A stretch of 64,000 nucleotides of DNA from an uncultured Shimia sp. GTDB taxonomy: Bacteria > Pseudomonadota > Alphaproteobacteria > Rhodobacterales > Rhodobacteraceae. The stretch spans positions 49,330 to 113,329 of the forward strand of contig NZ_CAJXIV010000001.1 of the NCBI RefSeq assembly GCF_913054185.1, written 5' to 3'. The position numbers and the translations under genes were made by a program. The notes below the pieces were generated by a model. That model worked only from the letters and a program-made list of their open reading frames with translations, was not told the DNA's origin and did no database searches. Positions 55,370 to 64,000 of the stretch are shown here, one piece after another; the stretch's first letter is position 1, and the number at the start of each line of letters is the position of its first letter.

Positions 55370-56419
55370 ATGAGCGACGGCAAAAACGGCATCACCTACG
55401 CAGATGCAGGTGTGGACATTGACGCAGGCAACGCCCTGGTGGAGCGCATCAAGCCCGCCGCCAAACGCACAAAGCGCTCCGGCGTAATGGCAGGCCTAGG
55501 TGGCTTTGGCGCATTGTTTGATCTCAAAGACGCAGGCTACACCGATCCAATCCTCGTCGGGGCGACCGATGGCGTAGGTACCAAGCTGCGCATCGCAATC
55601 GACACCGGTAACGTAGACGGCGTTGGTATTGACCTTGTTGCCATGTGCGTGAACGACCTGGTTTGCCAAGGCGCAGAACCGCTGTTCTTTCTCGACTATT
55701 TTGCCACCGGCAAACTGGAAACCGAAACCGCTGCCCGCATCATCGAAGGCATTGCCGAAGGATGCGTACAGTCAGGTTGTGCTCTGATTGGTGGCGAGAC
55801 TGCAGAAATGCCCGGCATGTATGAGGCGGGTGATTTCGATCTCGCGGGCTTCTCTGTTGGCGCGATGGAGCGTGGCGCAGACTTGCCCGCAGGCGTAAAA
55901 GCGGGCGACGTGCTGCTTGGCCTCGCCTCCAACGGTGTGCACTCCAACGGTTACAGCCTTGTGCGCAAGCTGGTCGAGGTCTCCGGCCTGAAGTGGGACG
56001 ACGCCTGCCCATGGGACGAGAGCCAAACTCTCGGCGCGGCCCTTCTGGCCCCAACCCGCCTTTACGTAAAACAGTGCCTCGCGGCTGTGCGCGCCGAAGG
56101 TGTGCATGCCTTGGCCCACATCACCGGCGGCGGCCTGACCGAAAACCTACCACGAGTGCTGCCCGAAGGCCTGTCTGGATCGATTGATCTGAACAGCTGG
56201 GATCTGCCACCTGTGTTCCAATGGTTGGCAAAAACCGGCAACATGGATGAAGCAGAACTGCTCAAAACGTTCAACTGCGGTGTTGGCATGATCCTGTCCG
56301 TGGAAGCTGATCAGGCGGAAGCCCTGACTGCTCTTCTGAAGGAGCAGGGTGAGACGGTATACACTCTTGGCACTGTTCAAGCTGGTGAAGGCGTGTCCTA
56401 CACAGGCTCCCTCTTGTGA
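55370..56419 (+). CDS. purM: phosphoribosylformylglycinamidine cyclo-ligase
   Basis: 349 residues, AIRS fold. It starts [20 protein letters not shown], has [13 protein letters not shown] for [14 protein letters not shown] and [13 protein letters not shown]. It closes the imidazole ring of AIR in purine synthesis. Its stop overlaps the GTG of purN, giving the standard purMN pair. Confidence 0.98.
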   Translation: MSDGKNGITYADAGVDIDAGNALVERIKPAAKRTKRSGVMAGLGGFGALFDLKDAGYTDPILVGATDGVGTKLRIAIDTGNVDGVGIDLVAMCVNDLVCQGAEPLFFLDYFATGKLETETAARIIEGIAEGCVQSGCALIGGETAEMPGMYEAGDFDLAGFSVGAMERGADLPAGVKAGDVLLGLASNGVHSNGYSLVRKLVEVSGLKWDDACPWDESQTLGAALLAPTRLYVKQCLAAVRAEGVHALAHITGGGLTENLPRVLPEGLSGSIDLNSWDLPPVFQWLAKTGNMDEAELLKTFNCGVGMILSVEADQAEALTALLKEQGETVYTLGTVQAGEGVSYTGSLL

Positions 56420-57009
56420 AAAAACGCGTCGCGATCTTCATATCGGGTGGCGGCTCCAACATGGTCCGCCTCCTGGAGGACATGGCTCTACCCGGTCACG
56501 CCGCAGAACCGGTATTGGTTCTGGCCAACAGCGCTGACGCAGGTGGCTTGGCCAAAGCGGCGGAGATGGGTGTCAAAGCCGTTTCCGTGGACCACCGACC
56601 TTACAAAGGTGACCGCCCGGCTTTCGAGGCCGCCCTGCAAGCGGAATTGGATCAGGTCCACCCCGATATCCTTTGTCTTGCAGGCTTCATGCGTGTTCTG
56701 ACCGAGGGTTTTGTGGCCCCGTGGGAAGGCCGGATGCTCAACATCCACCCATCCCTGCTGCCCAAATACAAAGGCCTGCACACCCACGCGCGCGCGCTGG
56801 AAGCCGGTGACAAAGAGCATGGCTGTACGGTTCATCTCGTGACACCTGCACTTGACGACGGCCCTATCCTTGGCCAAGCGCGCATTGCAATTGAGGACGG
56901 CGACACGCCGGACTCGCTGGCGGCCCGCGTTTTGGTTCAGGAACACAAGCTCTACCCCGCTGTTTTGCGTCAGTTTGCGGCAGGAAATACCACACCCATC
57001 ACTCTTTAA
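56416..57009 (+). CDS. purN: phosphoribosylglycinamide formyltransferase
   Basis: 197 residues, GTG start overlapping the purM stop. [16 protein letters not shown] binds GAR phosphate. [12 protein letters not shown] and [20 protein letters not shown] contain the catalytic Asn/His pair and folate loop. It transfers formyl from 10-formyl-THF to GAR. Confidence 0.97.
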   Translation: MKKRVAIFISGGGSNMVRLLEDMALPGHAAEPVLVLANSADAGGLAKAAEMGVKAVSVDHRPYKGDRPAFEAALQAELDQVHPDILCLAGFMRVLTEGFVAPWEGRMLNIHPSLLPKYKGLHTHARALEAGDKEHGCTVHLVTPALDDGPILGQARIAIEDGDTPDSLAARVLVQEHKLYPAVLRQFAAGNTTPITL

Positions 57010-57094
57010 GAGTTGGTGAATTGATTTCCCCTAAGTTTCTGCGTAGTGCTGTGATCCACAGCTTCACAGAACTCACCAAGAAGACACGCTGCAT

Positions 57095-58252
57095 ATGAAA
57101 ACCATCACGACGACCGAAGAGCTCGCGCAATTTTGCGAAATGGCGCGCCATGAGCCTTATGTGACCATCGACACGGAATTTCTGCGCGAGCGTACCTACT
57201 ATTCCAAACTCTGTTTGGTGCAGATGGCCATGCCAGGTGACAGCAACGACAATGCGGTTCTTGTGGACCCGTTGGTGGACGGCCTATCGCTGGAGCCAAT
57301 GTACGAATTGTTTCGCGACACCAGTGTTGTCAAAGTATTTCATGCCGCGCGTCAAGATTTGGAAATCTTCTTTGTCGAAGCTGGTGTTTTCCCGGATCCG
57401 CTGTTTGACACACAAGTTGCGGCCATGGTTTGTGGCTTTGGCGAACAGGCAGGCTATGAGACTTTGGTGCGTAAGATTGCCAAACAAAGTCTTGATAAGA
57501 GCTCCCGTTTTACAGATTGGTCGCGTCGTCCGCTGACCGATGCTCAGAAGACTTATGCCATTGGCGACGTGACGCACCTGCGTAAGATCTATGAGTTCCT
57601 GTCAGCGAAACTAGCAGAAACCAAGCGCGCCCATTGGGTGGAAGAAGAGCTGCAAATGCTCACCCGCCCGGAAACCTACATCATCGATCCGGAAAACGCC
57701 TGGAAGCGCGTGAAAACCCGCACCACATCTCCTAAGTTTCTCGCCATCGTTCGAGAACTTGCCAGGTTCCGTGAGACCCACGCACAAAGCCGCAACATCC
57801 CACGTAACCGCGTGTTCAAAGATGACGCATTGGTTGAGCTGGCGTCTACCAAACCCGCCAACATGAATGACCTCAGTCGTTCCCGCTTGCTGCTGCGCGA
57901 AGCCCGCAAAGGTGAGATTGCAGACGGCATTCTTGCCGCGATCAAAGCTGGCAAAGAGTGCCCTCAGGATGACATGCCGCGTCTGCCCAAACGGGACGAC
58001 AAACTGCAAGTCAACCCTGCCCTTGCTGACCTTCTGCGCGTGCTGCTGAAAGCCAAGACCGAAAGCTCCAGTGTGGCACCCAAGCTGATTGCCTCCTCTG
58101 CAGATTTGGACACGCTTGCCTCCGGTGGTCGCGACGTTCAGGCCTTGCACGGTTGGCGTCACGAAGTGTTTGGTCAAGATGCGCTACGGCTGTGCGAAGG
58201 CAAAGTTGCGCTTGCCGCCAAAGGCAACAATATCAAAATTGTCTCTCTCTGA
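57095..58252 (+). CDS. rnd: ribonuclease D
   Basis: 385 residues. The DEDDy exonuclease domain (about 1-170) has DTEFLRERTYYSKLCLVQ, HAARQDLEIFF and the YAIGDVTHL active-site tyrosine block. An HRDC domain (about 205-285) and a second helical region follow. It trims tRNA and other RNA 3' ends. It follows purN by 85 bp and probably has its own promoter. Confidence 0.96.
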   Translation: MKTITTTEELAQFCEMARHEPYVTIDTEFLRERTYYSKLCLVQMAMPGDSNDNAVLVDPLVDGLSLEPMYELFRDTSVVKVFHAARQDLEIFFVEAGVFPDPLFDTQVAAMVCGFGEQAGYETLVRKIAKQSLDKSSRFTDWSRRPLTDAQKTYAIGDVTHLRKIYEFLSAKLAETKRAHWVEEELQMLTRPETYIIDPENAWKRVKTRTTSPKFLAIVRELARFRETHAQSRNIPRNRVFKDDALVELASTKPANMNDLSRSRLLLREARKGEIADGILAAIKAGKECPQDDMPRLPKRDDKLQVNPALADLLRVLLKAKTESSSVAPKLIASSADLDTLASGGRDVQALHGWRHEVFGQDALRLCEGKVALAAKGNNIKIVSL

Positions 58253-58413
58253 CTTCATCGGTGCGCAGGAATGCGAGGAATGGCGGTAGGCGTGCAGAAC
58301 GCCTCACGCTGCGCCGTTTGTAAACGTGGAGCATGTGGTGTCGAGGTCTCTTGGCCACCAACACATAACGGCGCTCTGAACAAATTTGAGACCTCAAAGT
58401 AGTCAGCTCGCAA

Positions 58414-58881
58414 TCAGGTCTTCATGGCCTTCACAACGGCTTTGGCAATACTGGCCGCAAGGCCGGGCGCTATGCCGCCAAGCGGATTGGCTGCCATTGA
58501 TTTTACTGCATCCACCGCAGACTTCGCCTCATCCGCAGCCTGACGAACTTCGGCTTCCAAATCCTCGATGGCCATATCACGCACTTCAGAAACCGCATTG
58601 ATGTCTTCTTCGATGCCGGATTTTGAAGATGCCAACAGCACAAACAATCCTGCCAAAAGACAGTTTACGAGACCGACAATCAACGCCGCCGCAGCTGCAG
58701 TCATGATGTCTTCAAGCGCAAAAAATGCCGCCACATTCAGCATCACCAACCCAATTGCGGACACAACCAAAGCCATTGCCATTAGGCCAGTTTGGCGCCG
58801 AAGAACCGCCAGATGACGCTGGGCGATCAAACGTTCGGAACGCAGGATAATTGAAATGTTTCTTGAAATTCGGTTGCTCAT
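58414..58881 (-). CDS. phage-holin-superfamily (DUF1469/YqjE-like) membrane protein
   Basis: 155 residues. A basic N-terminus is followed by two close membrane helices (about 32-55 and 63-86, MALVVSAIGLVMLNVAAFFA), then an amphipathic Glu/Ala-rich helix (about 88-135). The name comes from a holin-like family; there is no phage context here. It lies in a leftward trio with the YqjD/ElaB-like gene and the AI-2E family gene, 10 bp after the former. Confidence 0.8.
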   Translation of the reverse strand: MSNRISRNISIILRSERLIAQRHLAVLRRQTGLMAMALVVSAIGLVMLNVAAFFALEDIMTAAAAALIVGLVNCLLAGLFVLLASSKSGIEEDINAVSEVRDMAIEDLEAEVRQAADEAKSAVDAVKSMAANPLGGIAPGLAASIAKAVVKAMKT

Positions 58882-58891
58882 AATCGGGGTC

Positions 58892-59161
58892 CTATTTCAT
58901 TCGGCCAATGAGGTAGCCTACCGCCAATGCACCAAGTGCCAACAACAGCGGTTGCTTGTGTGGTATCTCTTCAAGATCCGCGAGGATTTCCTTGATATCG
59001 TTGTCAAAACTTCCGTTCACATCATCCGTAGCATCAGGCGTTGAACTTGTGGTGTTGGTCACCTCAACGAGACTTTCCGATTTTATGCCTGCATCGCGCG
59101 ACGCCAACTCTGCACGCAACTGCGCAAGCTCGGCTTCCAATTCAGCTTTGGTTGCCATCAA
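58892..59161 (-). CDS. small tail-anchored protein, YqjD/ElaB (DUF883)-like
   Basis: 89 residues. An N-terminal coiled coil (KAELEAELAQLRAELASRD), an acidic Ser/Thr/Asp-rich middle and a C-terminal membrane helix ending GALAVGYLIGRMK are the layout of YqjD/ElaB proteins. Those bind ribosomes to the membrane in stationary phase in E. coli. Sequence similarity is judged by eye only. The ATG overlaps the stop of the upstream AI-2E family gene. Confidence 0.65.
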   Translation of the reverse strand: MMATKAELEAELAQLRAELASRDAGIKSESLVEVTNTTSSTPDATDDVNGSFDNDIKEILADLEEIPHKQPLLLALGALAVGYLIGRMK

Positions 59162-60306
59162 TCTGCCTTTCCTTGCAGTAAAACATCGTCGTGTCCCTTC
59201 ATTTTGGACGCACCTTCACCAGCCTCCTGCTCATGTGCAGTGTCTCCATCAATATACCCATCCCCTGACATAAGGACCGCCAACGGCCGTGTCGCGGGGA
59301 TATGACTCAGCACAATCATAATACACACGGTCAGCGGAACGCTCATCAACGCGCCTGGAACACCCCAAACCGCAGTCCAGAAGGTCAAGGAGAGGATCAC
59401 AAGAAAGGGCGATAGGTTTAAGGTCCGCCCGGTTATTTTGGGCTCCAACACATTGCCGATTGTAAACTGCACCGCGCCACAGCCAAACACGACCACAAGG
59501 ATTGGCAACGCACTATCAAACTGGACCAATGCAACAATAGTCGGCAGCACCACTCCCAAAATGGACCCAATTGTGGGAATAAAGTTCAGCATAAACGCCA
59601 AAACCGCCCAAGTCTCTGCAAAGTCCAACCCAACAGGCTTCATGAAAACATAACACCCGACAGCGGTGAGAATACTGACAAATGTCTTAATACTGACGTA
59701 CCGCTGCAGGCTGTTGGACAAGCTGTCCGCGATGGTCAGCACTTTCTCATGCGTGTGTGAATCTGAAATGGCGAGTACCAGTTTCTGCCGCATTGGGGCG
59801 CGTTCTCCCATCAAAAACGCAACATACAAGATCACCAAAAACAGGGCACTCAGGAAGCCGCTGGCGGAGGACAAGGCGCCGGAGGCAAGGTTCGACAGGT
59901 TCATCTCCGCGACACCTGCCTTTGCGGCAGAAAAGGCATCGTCCCCAATCAGTGACGCAAACTGGCTGACAATATGGGCAAACCGGGCTTCATATCGCGG
60001 GAAGGCGTCATTTACAGCGGCCGCTTGGCTGGTCAGAATTGACAGAATGATTGCAATGCCAAATGCCACCGCGCCAAACGCCAACACATGCGCCAACCAA
60101 TCCGGCGTTTTATGCCCAAACAATCGTACCGCCTTAAACCGGTCGATGATCGCAGATATCAATACAAACAGCAAAACCGCCAAAGACAACGGCACAAGCA
60201 CCGAAGCGCCATACTTCAATCCGGCAATGCCAAAAAACAGACACAGAACCACTTGCGTTATGAGCATCATGCCGCGGCCAACCGGTTTCTTGTCACTTCC
60301 ATCCAT
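59158..60306 (-). CDS. AI-2E family (PerM/YdiK-like) membrane transporter
   Basis: 382 residues from the ATG at 60304-60306 with GAGGG eight bases upstream. Seven to eight membrane helices are visible; the conserved region includes LNFIPTIGSILGVVLP and LEPKITGRTLNLSPFLVILSL. The family was named for AI-2 export, but members also carry ions or unknown substrates. It leads the trio with the YqjD-like and holin-like genes. Confidence 0.92.
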   Translation of the reverse strand: MDGSDKKPVGRGMMLITQVVLCLFFGIAGLKYGASVLVPLSLAVLLFVLISAIIDRFKAVRLFGHKTPDWLAHVLAFGAVAFGIAIILSILTSQAAAVNDAFPRYEARFAHIVSQFASLIGDDAFSAAKAGVAEMNLSNLASGALSSASGFLSALFLVILYVAFLMGERAPMRQKLVLAISDSHTHEKVLTIADSLSNSLQRYVSIKTFVSILTAVGCYVFMKPVGLDFAETWAVLAFMLNFIPTIGSILGVVLPTIVALVQFDSALPILVVVFGCGAVQFTIGNVLEPKITGRTLNLSPFLVILSLTFWTAVWGVPGALMSVPLTVCIMIVLSHIPATRPLAVLMSGDGYIDGDTAHEQEAGEGASKMKGHDDVLLQGKAD

Positions 60307-60762
60307 ACCCACGACCCTCACTTAAAACGTGTACTTGCCGATCTAGACTGACCTTCCGCGATTTTCTTGGTCACGATCCACAAAATCATTCTCAAATCCG
60401 ACACACTAACCCAAAGCGCCAAATGCCGCCTCAATCGACAATTCGACACCTGGCCAAATCAACCGAGCTTTCGCTCAAACAACGTCAGAAGATCTGGCAC
60501 ATGCCTTGCAACTGTCGCAGGTCTTATTGGGCAATCAACTGATTTTTCGCGGATTTTTCAATCCACCTGCAAAAACTGTGTTGCCCTGCCCATGGTACAA
60601 ACCCAGACGTCTTTTCCTCAAGTCTTAACCGATCCGCACAAAATCGCCCCATTTCCGGCATCACCTCCGCAAGGTGATACGTAAAATCATCCCTACACCC
60701 GCTGGCCGTCTCCATATTTGGGAAAGGGAGTTGTGCTGGCATGACATTAAAGGAGGCACACA
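60307..60762. other. 456-bp region between the AI-2E gene and a small ORF
   Basis: No frame here has both a good ribosome-binding site and recognisable sequence. It must contain the divergent promoters for the AI-2E trio and for the small ORF at 60763. Confidence 0.4.
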
Positions 60763-60861
60763 ATGTCACAGTCCACAAAAGACCTGCCGCGTCAGCCGGA
60801 AAAACAGTCCAAGCCGGCGCCACCCAACACACCAATCTTCAGCGATTGGGCGATGATCTAA
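60763..60861 (+). CDS. possible 32-residue small protein with strong ribosome-binding site
   Basis: MSQSTKDLPRQPEKQSKPAP followed by PNTPIFSDWAMI. The frame is preceded by AAAGGAGG at ideal distance, much better than most genes in the window. The product is proline-rich, polar, has no membrane segment and ends in an aromatic/hydrophobic patch. A second overlapping frame from 60741 (43 codons) lacks a ribosome-binding site. I do not recognise a family. Confidence 0.5.
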   Translation: MSQSTKDLPRQPEKQSKPAPPNTPIFSDWAMI

Positions 60862-60935
60862 TCACACCTTAGATCACAACAAAATGCTGCGGGCACCGCT
60901 TGCCCCTGCTTGGCCACGCGGTCTAATGTGCCGCC

Positions 60936-61271
60936 ATGTCAGAGCCAATTTCCAGTATTCGCAACTTGGGCCCCGCCTATGAAGAGGCCTGCGGTCGCGC
61001 CGGTATCCATACTGCGGAAGAAGTCCGCACACTGGGCGCCGATGAGACTTATGCCCGTCTTCTCAAGACCGGCACCAAACCCCATTTCATTGGCTACTAC
61101 GTTCTGGTGATGGGCCTTCAGGGCCGTCCGTGGAACGACTGCAAAGGCAAGGAAAAAGATGCCTTGCGGAAACGATTTGATGCGCTCAAAGCCAGTTCAC
61201 ATGACAAAGGCCGCTCTGATCTTGAAGCTGCGCTGAACATGATTGGCGTGATCGAAAAACGAAAAGCCTGA
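60936..61271 (+). CDS. TfoX C-terminal-domain protein
   Basis: 111 residues. SSIRNLGPAYEEACGRAGI followed by HTAEEVRTLGADETYARLL and FIGYYVLVMGLQGRPWNDCKG match the C-terminal helix-hairpin-helix-like half of TfoX/Sxy competence regulators. The N-terminal half is absent, as is usual for this stand-alone form. A role in competence is not established here. Confidence 0.85.
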   Translation: MSEPISSIRNLGPAYEEACGRAGIHTAEEVRTLGADETYARLLKTGTKPHFIGYYVLVMGLQGRPWNDCKGKEKDALRKRFDALKASSHDKGRSDLEAALNMIGVIEKRKA

Positions 61272-61279
61272 CATCCGCC

Positions 61280-61312
61280 CAAAGAAAAACGCGAGAGGTT
61301 GCCCTCCCGCGT
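61280..61312 (-). terminator. bidirectional terminator between the TfoX-like gene and ndk
   Basis: On the minus strand ACGCGGGAGG and CCTCTCGCGT form a 10-bp stem with a GCAA loop, followed by TTTTTCTTT. Confidence 0.82.
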
Positions 61313-61343
61313 CTCAATTTCATCTTCCGTAAAGCGGTTGGGC

Positions 61344-61766
61344 TTAACCCACCAGCTCCAGACCGGAGAAGAAGTATGCGATTTCAATCGCAGCGGTTTC
61401 TGGTGCGTCGGAACCGTGTACGGAGTTTTCGCCAACAGATTCTGCAAACTCGGCGCGGATGGTGCCGGCGGCTGCGTCTGCTGGGTTGGTTGCGCCCATA
61501 ACTTCGCGGTTTTTCGCGATGGCGCCTTCACCTTCCAGAACCTGAGCAACAATTGGCTCAGACGCCATGAATTCGCACAGTTCGTCGTAGAACGGACGCT
61601 CAGCGTGCACAGCGTAGAACACGCCAGCTTGCGCTTTGGTCAGGTGAATACGCTTCTGCGCAACAACGCGCAGGCCAGCTTCTTCAAACTTGGCGTTGAT
61701 CGCGCCAGTCAGGTTGCGGCGTGTGGCATCAGGTTTGATGATCGAGAAGGTGCGTTCCAGAGCCAT
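61344..61766 (-). CDS. ndk: nucleoside diphosphate kinase
   Basis: 140 residues from the ATG at 61764-61766. The phospho-acceptor His is in [27 protein letters not shown] and [15 protein letters not shown] are standard. It balances NTP pools by phosphate transfer from ATP. It diverges from the ABC-F gene across 132 bp. Confidence 0.98.
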   Translation of the reverse strand: MALERTFSIIKPDATRRNLTGAINAKFEEAGLRVVAQKRIHLTKAQAGVFYAVHAERPFYDELCEFMASEPIVAQVLEGEGAIAKNREVMGATNPADAAAGTIRAEFAESVGENSVHGSDAPETAAIEIAYFFSGLELVG

Positions 61767-61898
61767 GTCTGTATCTCCATAAAGTGAGGGCCAGACACCA
61801 CGTCCAGCCAATATTCGAATTGGCGCTGCGATACCACGCGTTGACGCACTTGAAAAGCGGTGATTGACGCCGCTGCAATTGTGCGCCAAACCCGCCCC

Positions 61899-63755
61899 AT
61901 GCTTAAGATTTCAGACATCTCCTATTCCGTTGAAGGCCGCCCTCTGTTTGAGGAGGCCTCCGCCACCATTCCCACCGGCCACAAAGTGGGTCTGATTGGC
62001 CGCAATGGGGCTGGCAAAACCACCCTATTCCGCTTGATCCGAGGCGAGTTATCTCTTGAAGGCGGCGGCATCACCTTGCCCAATCGGGCGAAAATTGGTG
62101 GCGTGGCGCAAGAGGTGCCTTCCAACGAAGTCTCCTTGATTAACACCGTTTTGGCCGCGGACACGGAACGCGCATCGCTGATGGCAGAATCAGAAACGGC
62201 AACGGACTCAAACCGTATCGCTGAGATTCAAACCCGGCTGAGTGACATCGACGCCTGGAGTGCCGAAGCGCGTGCGGCCTCGATCCTCAAAGGACTTGGC
62301 TTTGATCACGAAGACCAGCAACAACCCTGCTCAGCTTTTTCCGGCGGTTGGCGCATGCGCGTGGCCTTGGCGGCCGTGTTGTTTTCGCAGCCCGACTACC
62401 TGCTGCTTGACGAGCCAACCAACTACCTCGACCTCGAAGGTGCGTTGTGGCTTGAGAATTACTTGGTCAAATACCCACACACGGTCCTGATCATTTCCCA
62501 CGACCGTGAGCTTCTGAACCGTTCCGTGGGAGCCATCCTGCATTTGGATGAGCGCAAGCTGGCGTACTACACAGGCACCTATGATCAGTTCGCCAAGCAA
62601 CGCGCGGAGCAGCGCGCGGTACAGGCCGCAGCGGCCAAGAAACAACAAGCCCACCGGGAGCACCTACAAGCTTTTGTCGATCGCTTTAAAGCTAAAGCGT
62701 CTAAGGCAAAGCAGGCGCAAAGCCGCGTAAAAATGCTGGAGAAGATGACCCCAATCACCGCGCCCGAAGATGCGGCGCGCGTGGTCTTCACCTTCCCCAC
62801 TCCAGAAGAGCTGTCTCCTCCAATCATTGCCATCGAAGGTGGCTCTACTGGCTATGACGATACAGTGGTGCTCAAAAACCTGAACCTGCGCATCGATCAA
62901 GATGATCGCATCGCGTTGTTGGGCAAAAACGGCCAGGGTAAATCCACGTTGGCCAAACTTCTGTCCAGCCGGCTTGAGCCGATGGGTGGAAAATTCACAA
63001 CGTCAACCAAACTGCGCATCGGGTTCTTTGCCCAACACCAGGTTGATGAGCTCTACGTTGATGAAACGCCAATTCAGCACTTGATGCGCGAGCGCCCCGC
63101 CGAGGGTCAGGCCCGCCTGCGCGCCCGCCTTGCCGGATTTGGTCTTGGCGCCGCGCAGGCCGAAACCGAGGTTGGTCGGCTGTCCGGTGGGCAGAAGGCG
63201 CGTCTGTCGTTGTTGCTGGCCACGCTGGATGCGCCACATCTGTTGATCCTCGACGAACCAACAAACCACCTGGACATCGAAAGCCGCGAGGCATTGGTTG
63301 AGGCACTCACCGCCTACACCGGCGCGGTCATTTTGGTCAGCCACGATATGCACTTGCTTACACTGGTCGCAGATCGCCTATGGCTGGTGAAGGATGGCAC
63401 CGTTCAACCTTACGAAGAAGATCTGCAAGCCTACCGCAAGCTGTTGCTTACATCTGACAAACCTGCCGGATCCAAGTCAAAATCCAAGCCAAAACCAGCA
63501 GCAAAAAAAGCCAGCCGCGACGACATCCAAACACTGCGTTCTGAAGCGCGAAAATCTGAGCAGCGGGTTGTGAAGATCAACGAGATGGCTGACAAATTGG
63601 CCAAAAAGCTTGCAGATCCAACTCTCTACGAGGACGAAAAACTGGGGGAAATGGCGGTTTGGCAAAAGAAATACGCCGAAGTGCGTGATGCACAGGACCG
63701 CGCCGAAGAACTTTGGATGAAGGCGTTGGAAAAGCTGGAAAAAGCCGAAGGCTAA
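61899..63755 (+). CDS. ABC-F family ATPase (Uup/YheS-like)
   Basis: 618 residues from the ATG at 61899; a frame to 61860 adds a poor N-terminus. Two ATPase domains: Walker [10 protein letters not shown] with signature [12 protein letters not shown] and DEPTNYLD; second Walker [10 protein letters not shown] with [11 protein letters not shown] and DEPTNHLD. The linker between them (about 235-300) is basic and helical. A C-terminal coiled coil (about 545-618) is rich in Lys/Glu. ABC-F proteins act on the ribosome rather than in transport. The class among Uup, YheS and EttA is not certain. Confidence 0.92.
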   Translation: MLKISDISYSVEGRPLFEEASATIPTGHKVGLIGRNGAGKTTLFRLIRGELSLEGGGITLPNRAKIGGVAQEVPSNEVSLINTVLAADTERASLMAESETATDSNRIAEIQTRLSDIDAWSAEARAASILKGLGFDHEDQQQPCSAFSGGWRMRVALAAVLFSQPDYLLLDEPTNYLDLEGALWLENYLVKYPHTVLIISHDRELLNRSVGAILHLDERKLAYYTGTYDQFAKQRAEQRAVQAAAAKKQQAHREHLQAFVDRFKAKASKAKQAQSRVKMLEKMTPITAPEDAARVVFTFPTPEELSPPIIAIEGGSTGYDDTVVLKNLNLRIDQDDRIALLGKNGQGKSTLAKLLSSRLEPMGGKFTTSTKLRIGFFAQHQVDELYVDETPIQHLMRERPAEGQARLRARLAGFGLGAAQAETEVGRLSGGQKARLSLLLATLDAPHLLILDEPTNHLDIESREALVEALTAYTGAVILVSHDMHLLTLVADRLWLVKDGTVQPYEEDLQAYRKLLLTSDKPAGSKSKSKPKPAAKKASRDDIQTLRSEARKSEQRVVKINEMADKLAKKLADPTLYEDEKLGEMAVWQKKYAEVRDAQDRAEELWMKALEKLEKAEG

Positions 63756-63797
63756 GCGTAGCGTCTGGCGAATATCTTACGGGAACTTACAGCGATC

Positions 63798-64000
63798 ATG
63801 GATAGTGCAGCCTTCATTACGGCTTTTGTCACCCTCTTTGTAATTATCGACCCAATTGGACTGTTTCCAATTTTTGTGTCGTTGACTCAAGGCGTGCCGG
63901 AAAAGGAACGTCGTAGGATTGGCCTGCGGGCCTGTATTACAGCGTTTTTTCTGTTTGCTGTTTTTGCCTTCTTGGGTGAGGCAGTTTTGGGCGGCATTGG
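63798..64000 (+). CDS. MarC-family integral membrane protein, 3' end cut by window
   Basis: 67 residues visible from the ATG at 63798: AFITAFVTLFVIIDPIGLFP is the MarC N-terminal signature (helix with DPIG), followed by EKERRRIGLRACITAFFLF. The family is six-helix and of unknown transport function despite its name. Only about one third of the usual 200 residues is present. Confidence 0.88.
   Translation, partial: MDSAAFITAFVTLFVIIDPIGLFPIFVSLTQGVPEKERRRIGLRACITAFFLFAVFAFLGEAVLGGI

Noticed and set aside
58414..58881. Prophage, suggested by the holin-like gene
   Set aside because: The holin-like family is a normal chromosomal membrane protein here; no phage structural, lysis or integrase genes are nearby.

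Overview
The window looks like a chromosomal core segment of an alphaproteobacterium of the Rhodobacteraceae (Roseobacter group). The evidence is a circularly permuted two-piece tmRNA with an alphaproteobacterial tag (ANDNRAPAMAVAA), an SspB-alpha adaptor, a ChpT phosphotransferase, L21 with a helix-hairpin-helix tail, the olsBA and trgA-trgB-cysK arrangements known from Rhodobacter, an AcuI acryloyl-CoA reductase and a CtrA-type half-site. Assignment to genus was not attempted. Gene density is high and many genes are joined by ATGA or GTGA overlaps.

Layout. 1-4.1 kb: end of a sialic-acid-synthase family gene, a GGDEF protein, an EnvZ-like kinase and a divergent metallo-hydrolase. 4.2-9.2 kb: tRNA-Asn, a PpiC/HupE/secreted-protein trio, a yiaWV-like membrane pair and tRNA-Ser. 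9.3-16 kb: a secreted DUF2059 protein, then rplU-rpmA, a LysE exporter, a GNAT enzyme and obgE-proB-proA. 16-20.6 kb: chpT, divergent DUF3553 gene, olsBA, rpsB-tsf. 20.9-31.8 kb: a LuxR regulator and a long leftward block yicC-gmk-carbonic-anhydrase-like gene-phoR-pstSCAB-phoU-phoB with visible Pho boxes. 32-40 kb: a PAS protein and the leftward operon cfa-trgA-trgB-cysK-mscS-alaX. 40.2-45.2 kb: a PLP enzyme, HIT protein, acuI, DinB-like protein and a DUF1326/DUF2182 pair divergent from a GntR regulator. 46-51.3 kb: tenA, ssrA (tmRNA), NTF2-like protein, chrA, sspB, fumC. 51.4-55.3 kb: small proteins, sufE, a lipoprotein, tRNA-Ile2 and a LysR/metallo-hydrolase pair. 55.3-64 kb: purMN, rnd, a holin-like/YqjD-like/AI-2E membrane cluster, a TfoX C-domain protein, ndk, an ABC-F ATPase and a partial marC.

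How the genes work together. The Pho regulon block is the clearest circuit: a three-repeat Pho box precedes pstS, another probable one precedes phoR, and a strong intercistronic stem-loop follows pstS. tmRNA and its proteolysis adaptor SspB lie about 2 kb apart. The trg operon joins tellurite and cysteine genes to lipid cyclopropanation, a mechanosensitive channel and alanyl-tRNA editing. I see no phage, transposon, CRISPR array or defence island. The most plausible under-described units are the cysteine-rich DUF1326/DUF2182 couple beside a GntR regulator with twin operators, the PpiC/HupE/secreted-protein trio, and a nested inverted repeat downstream of the tmRNA.
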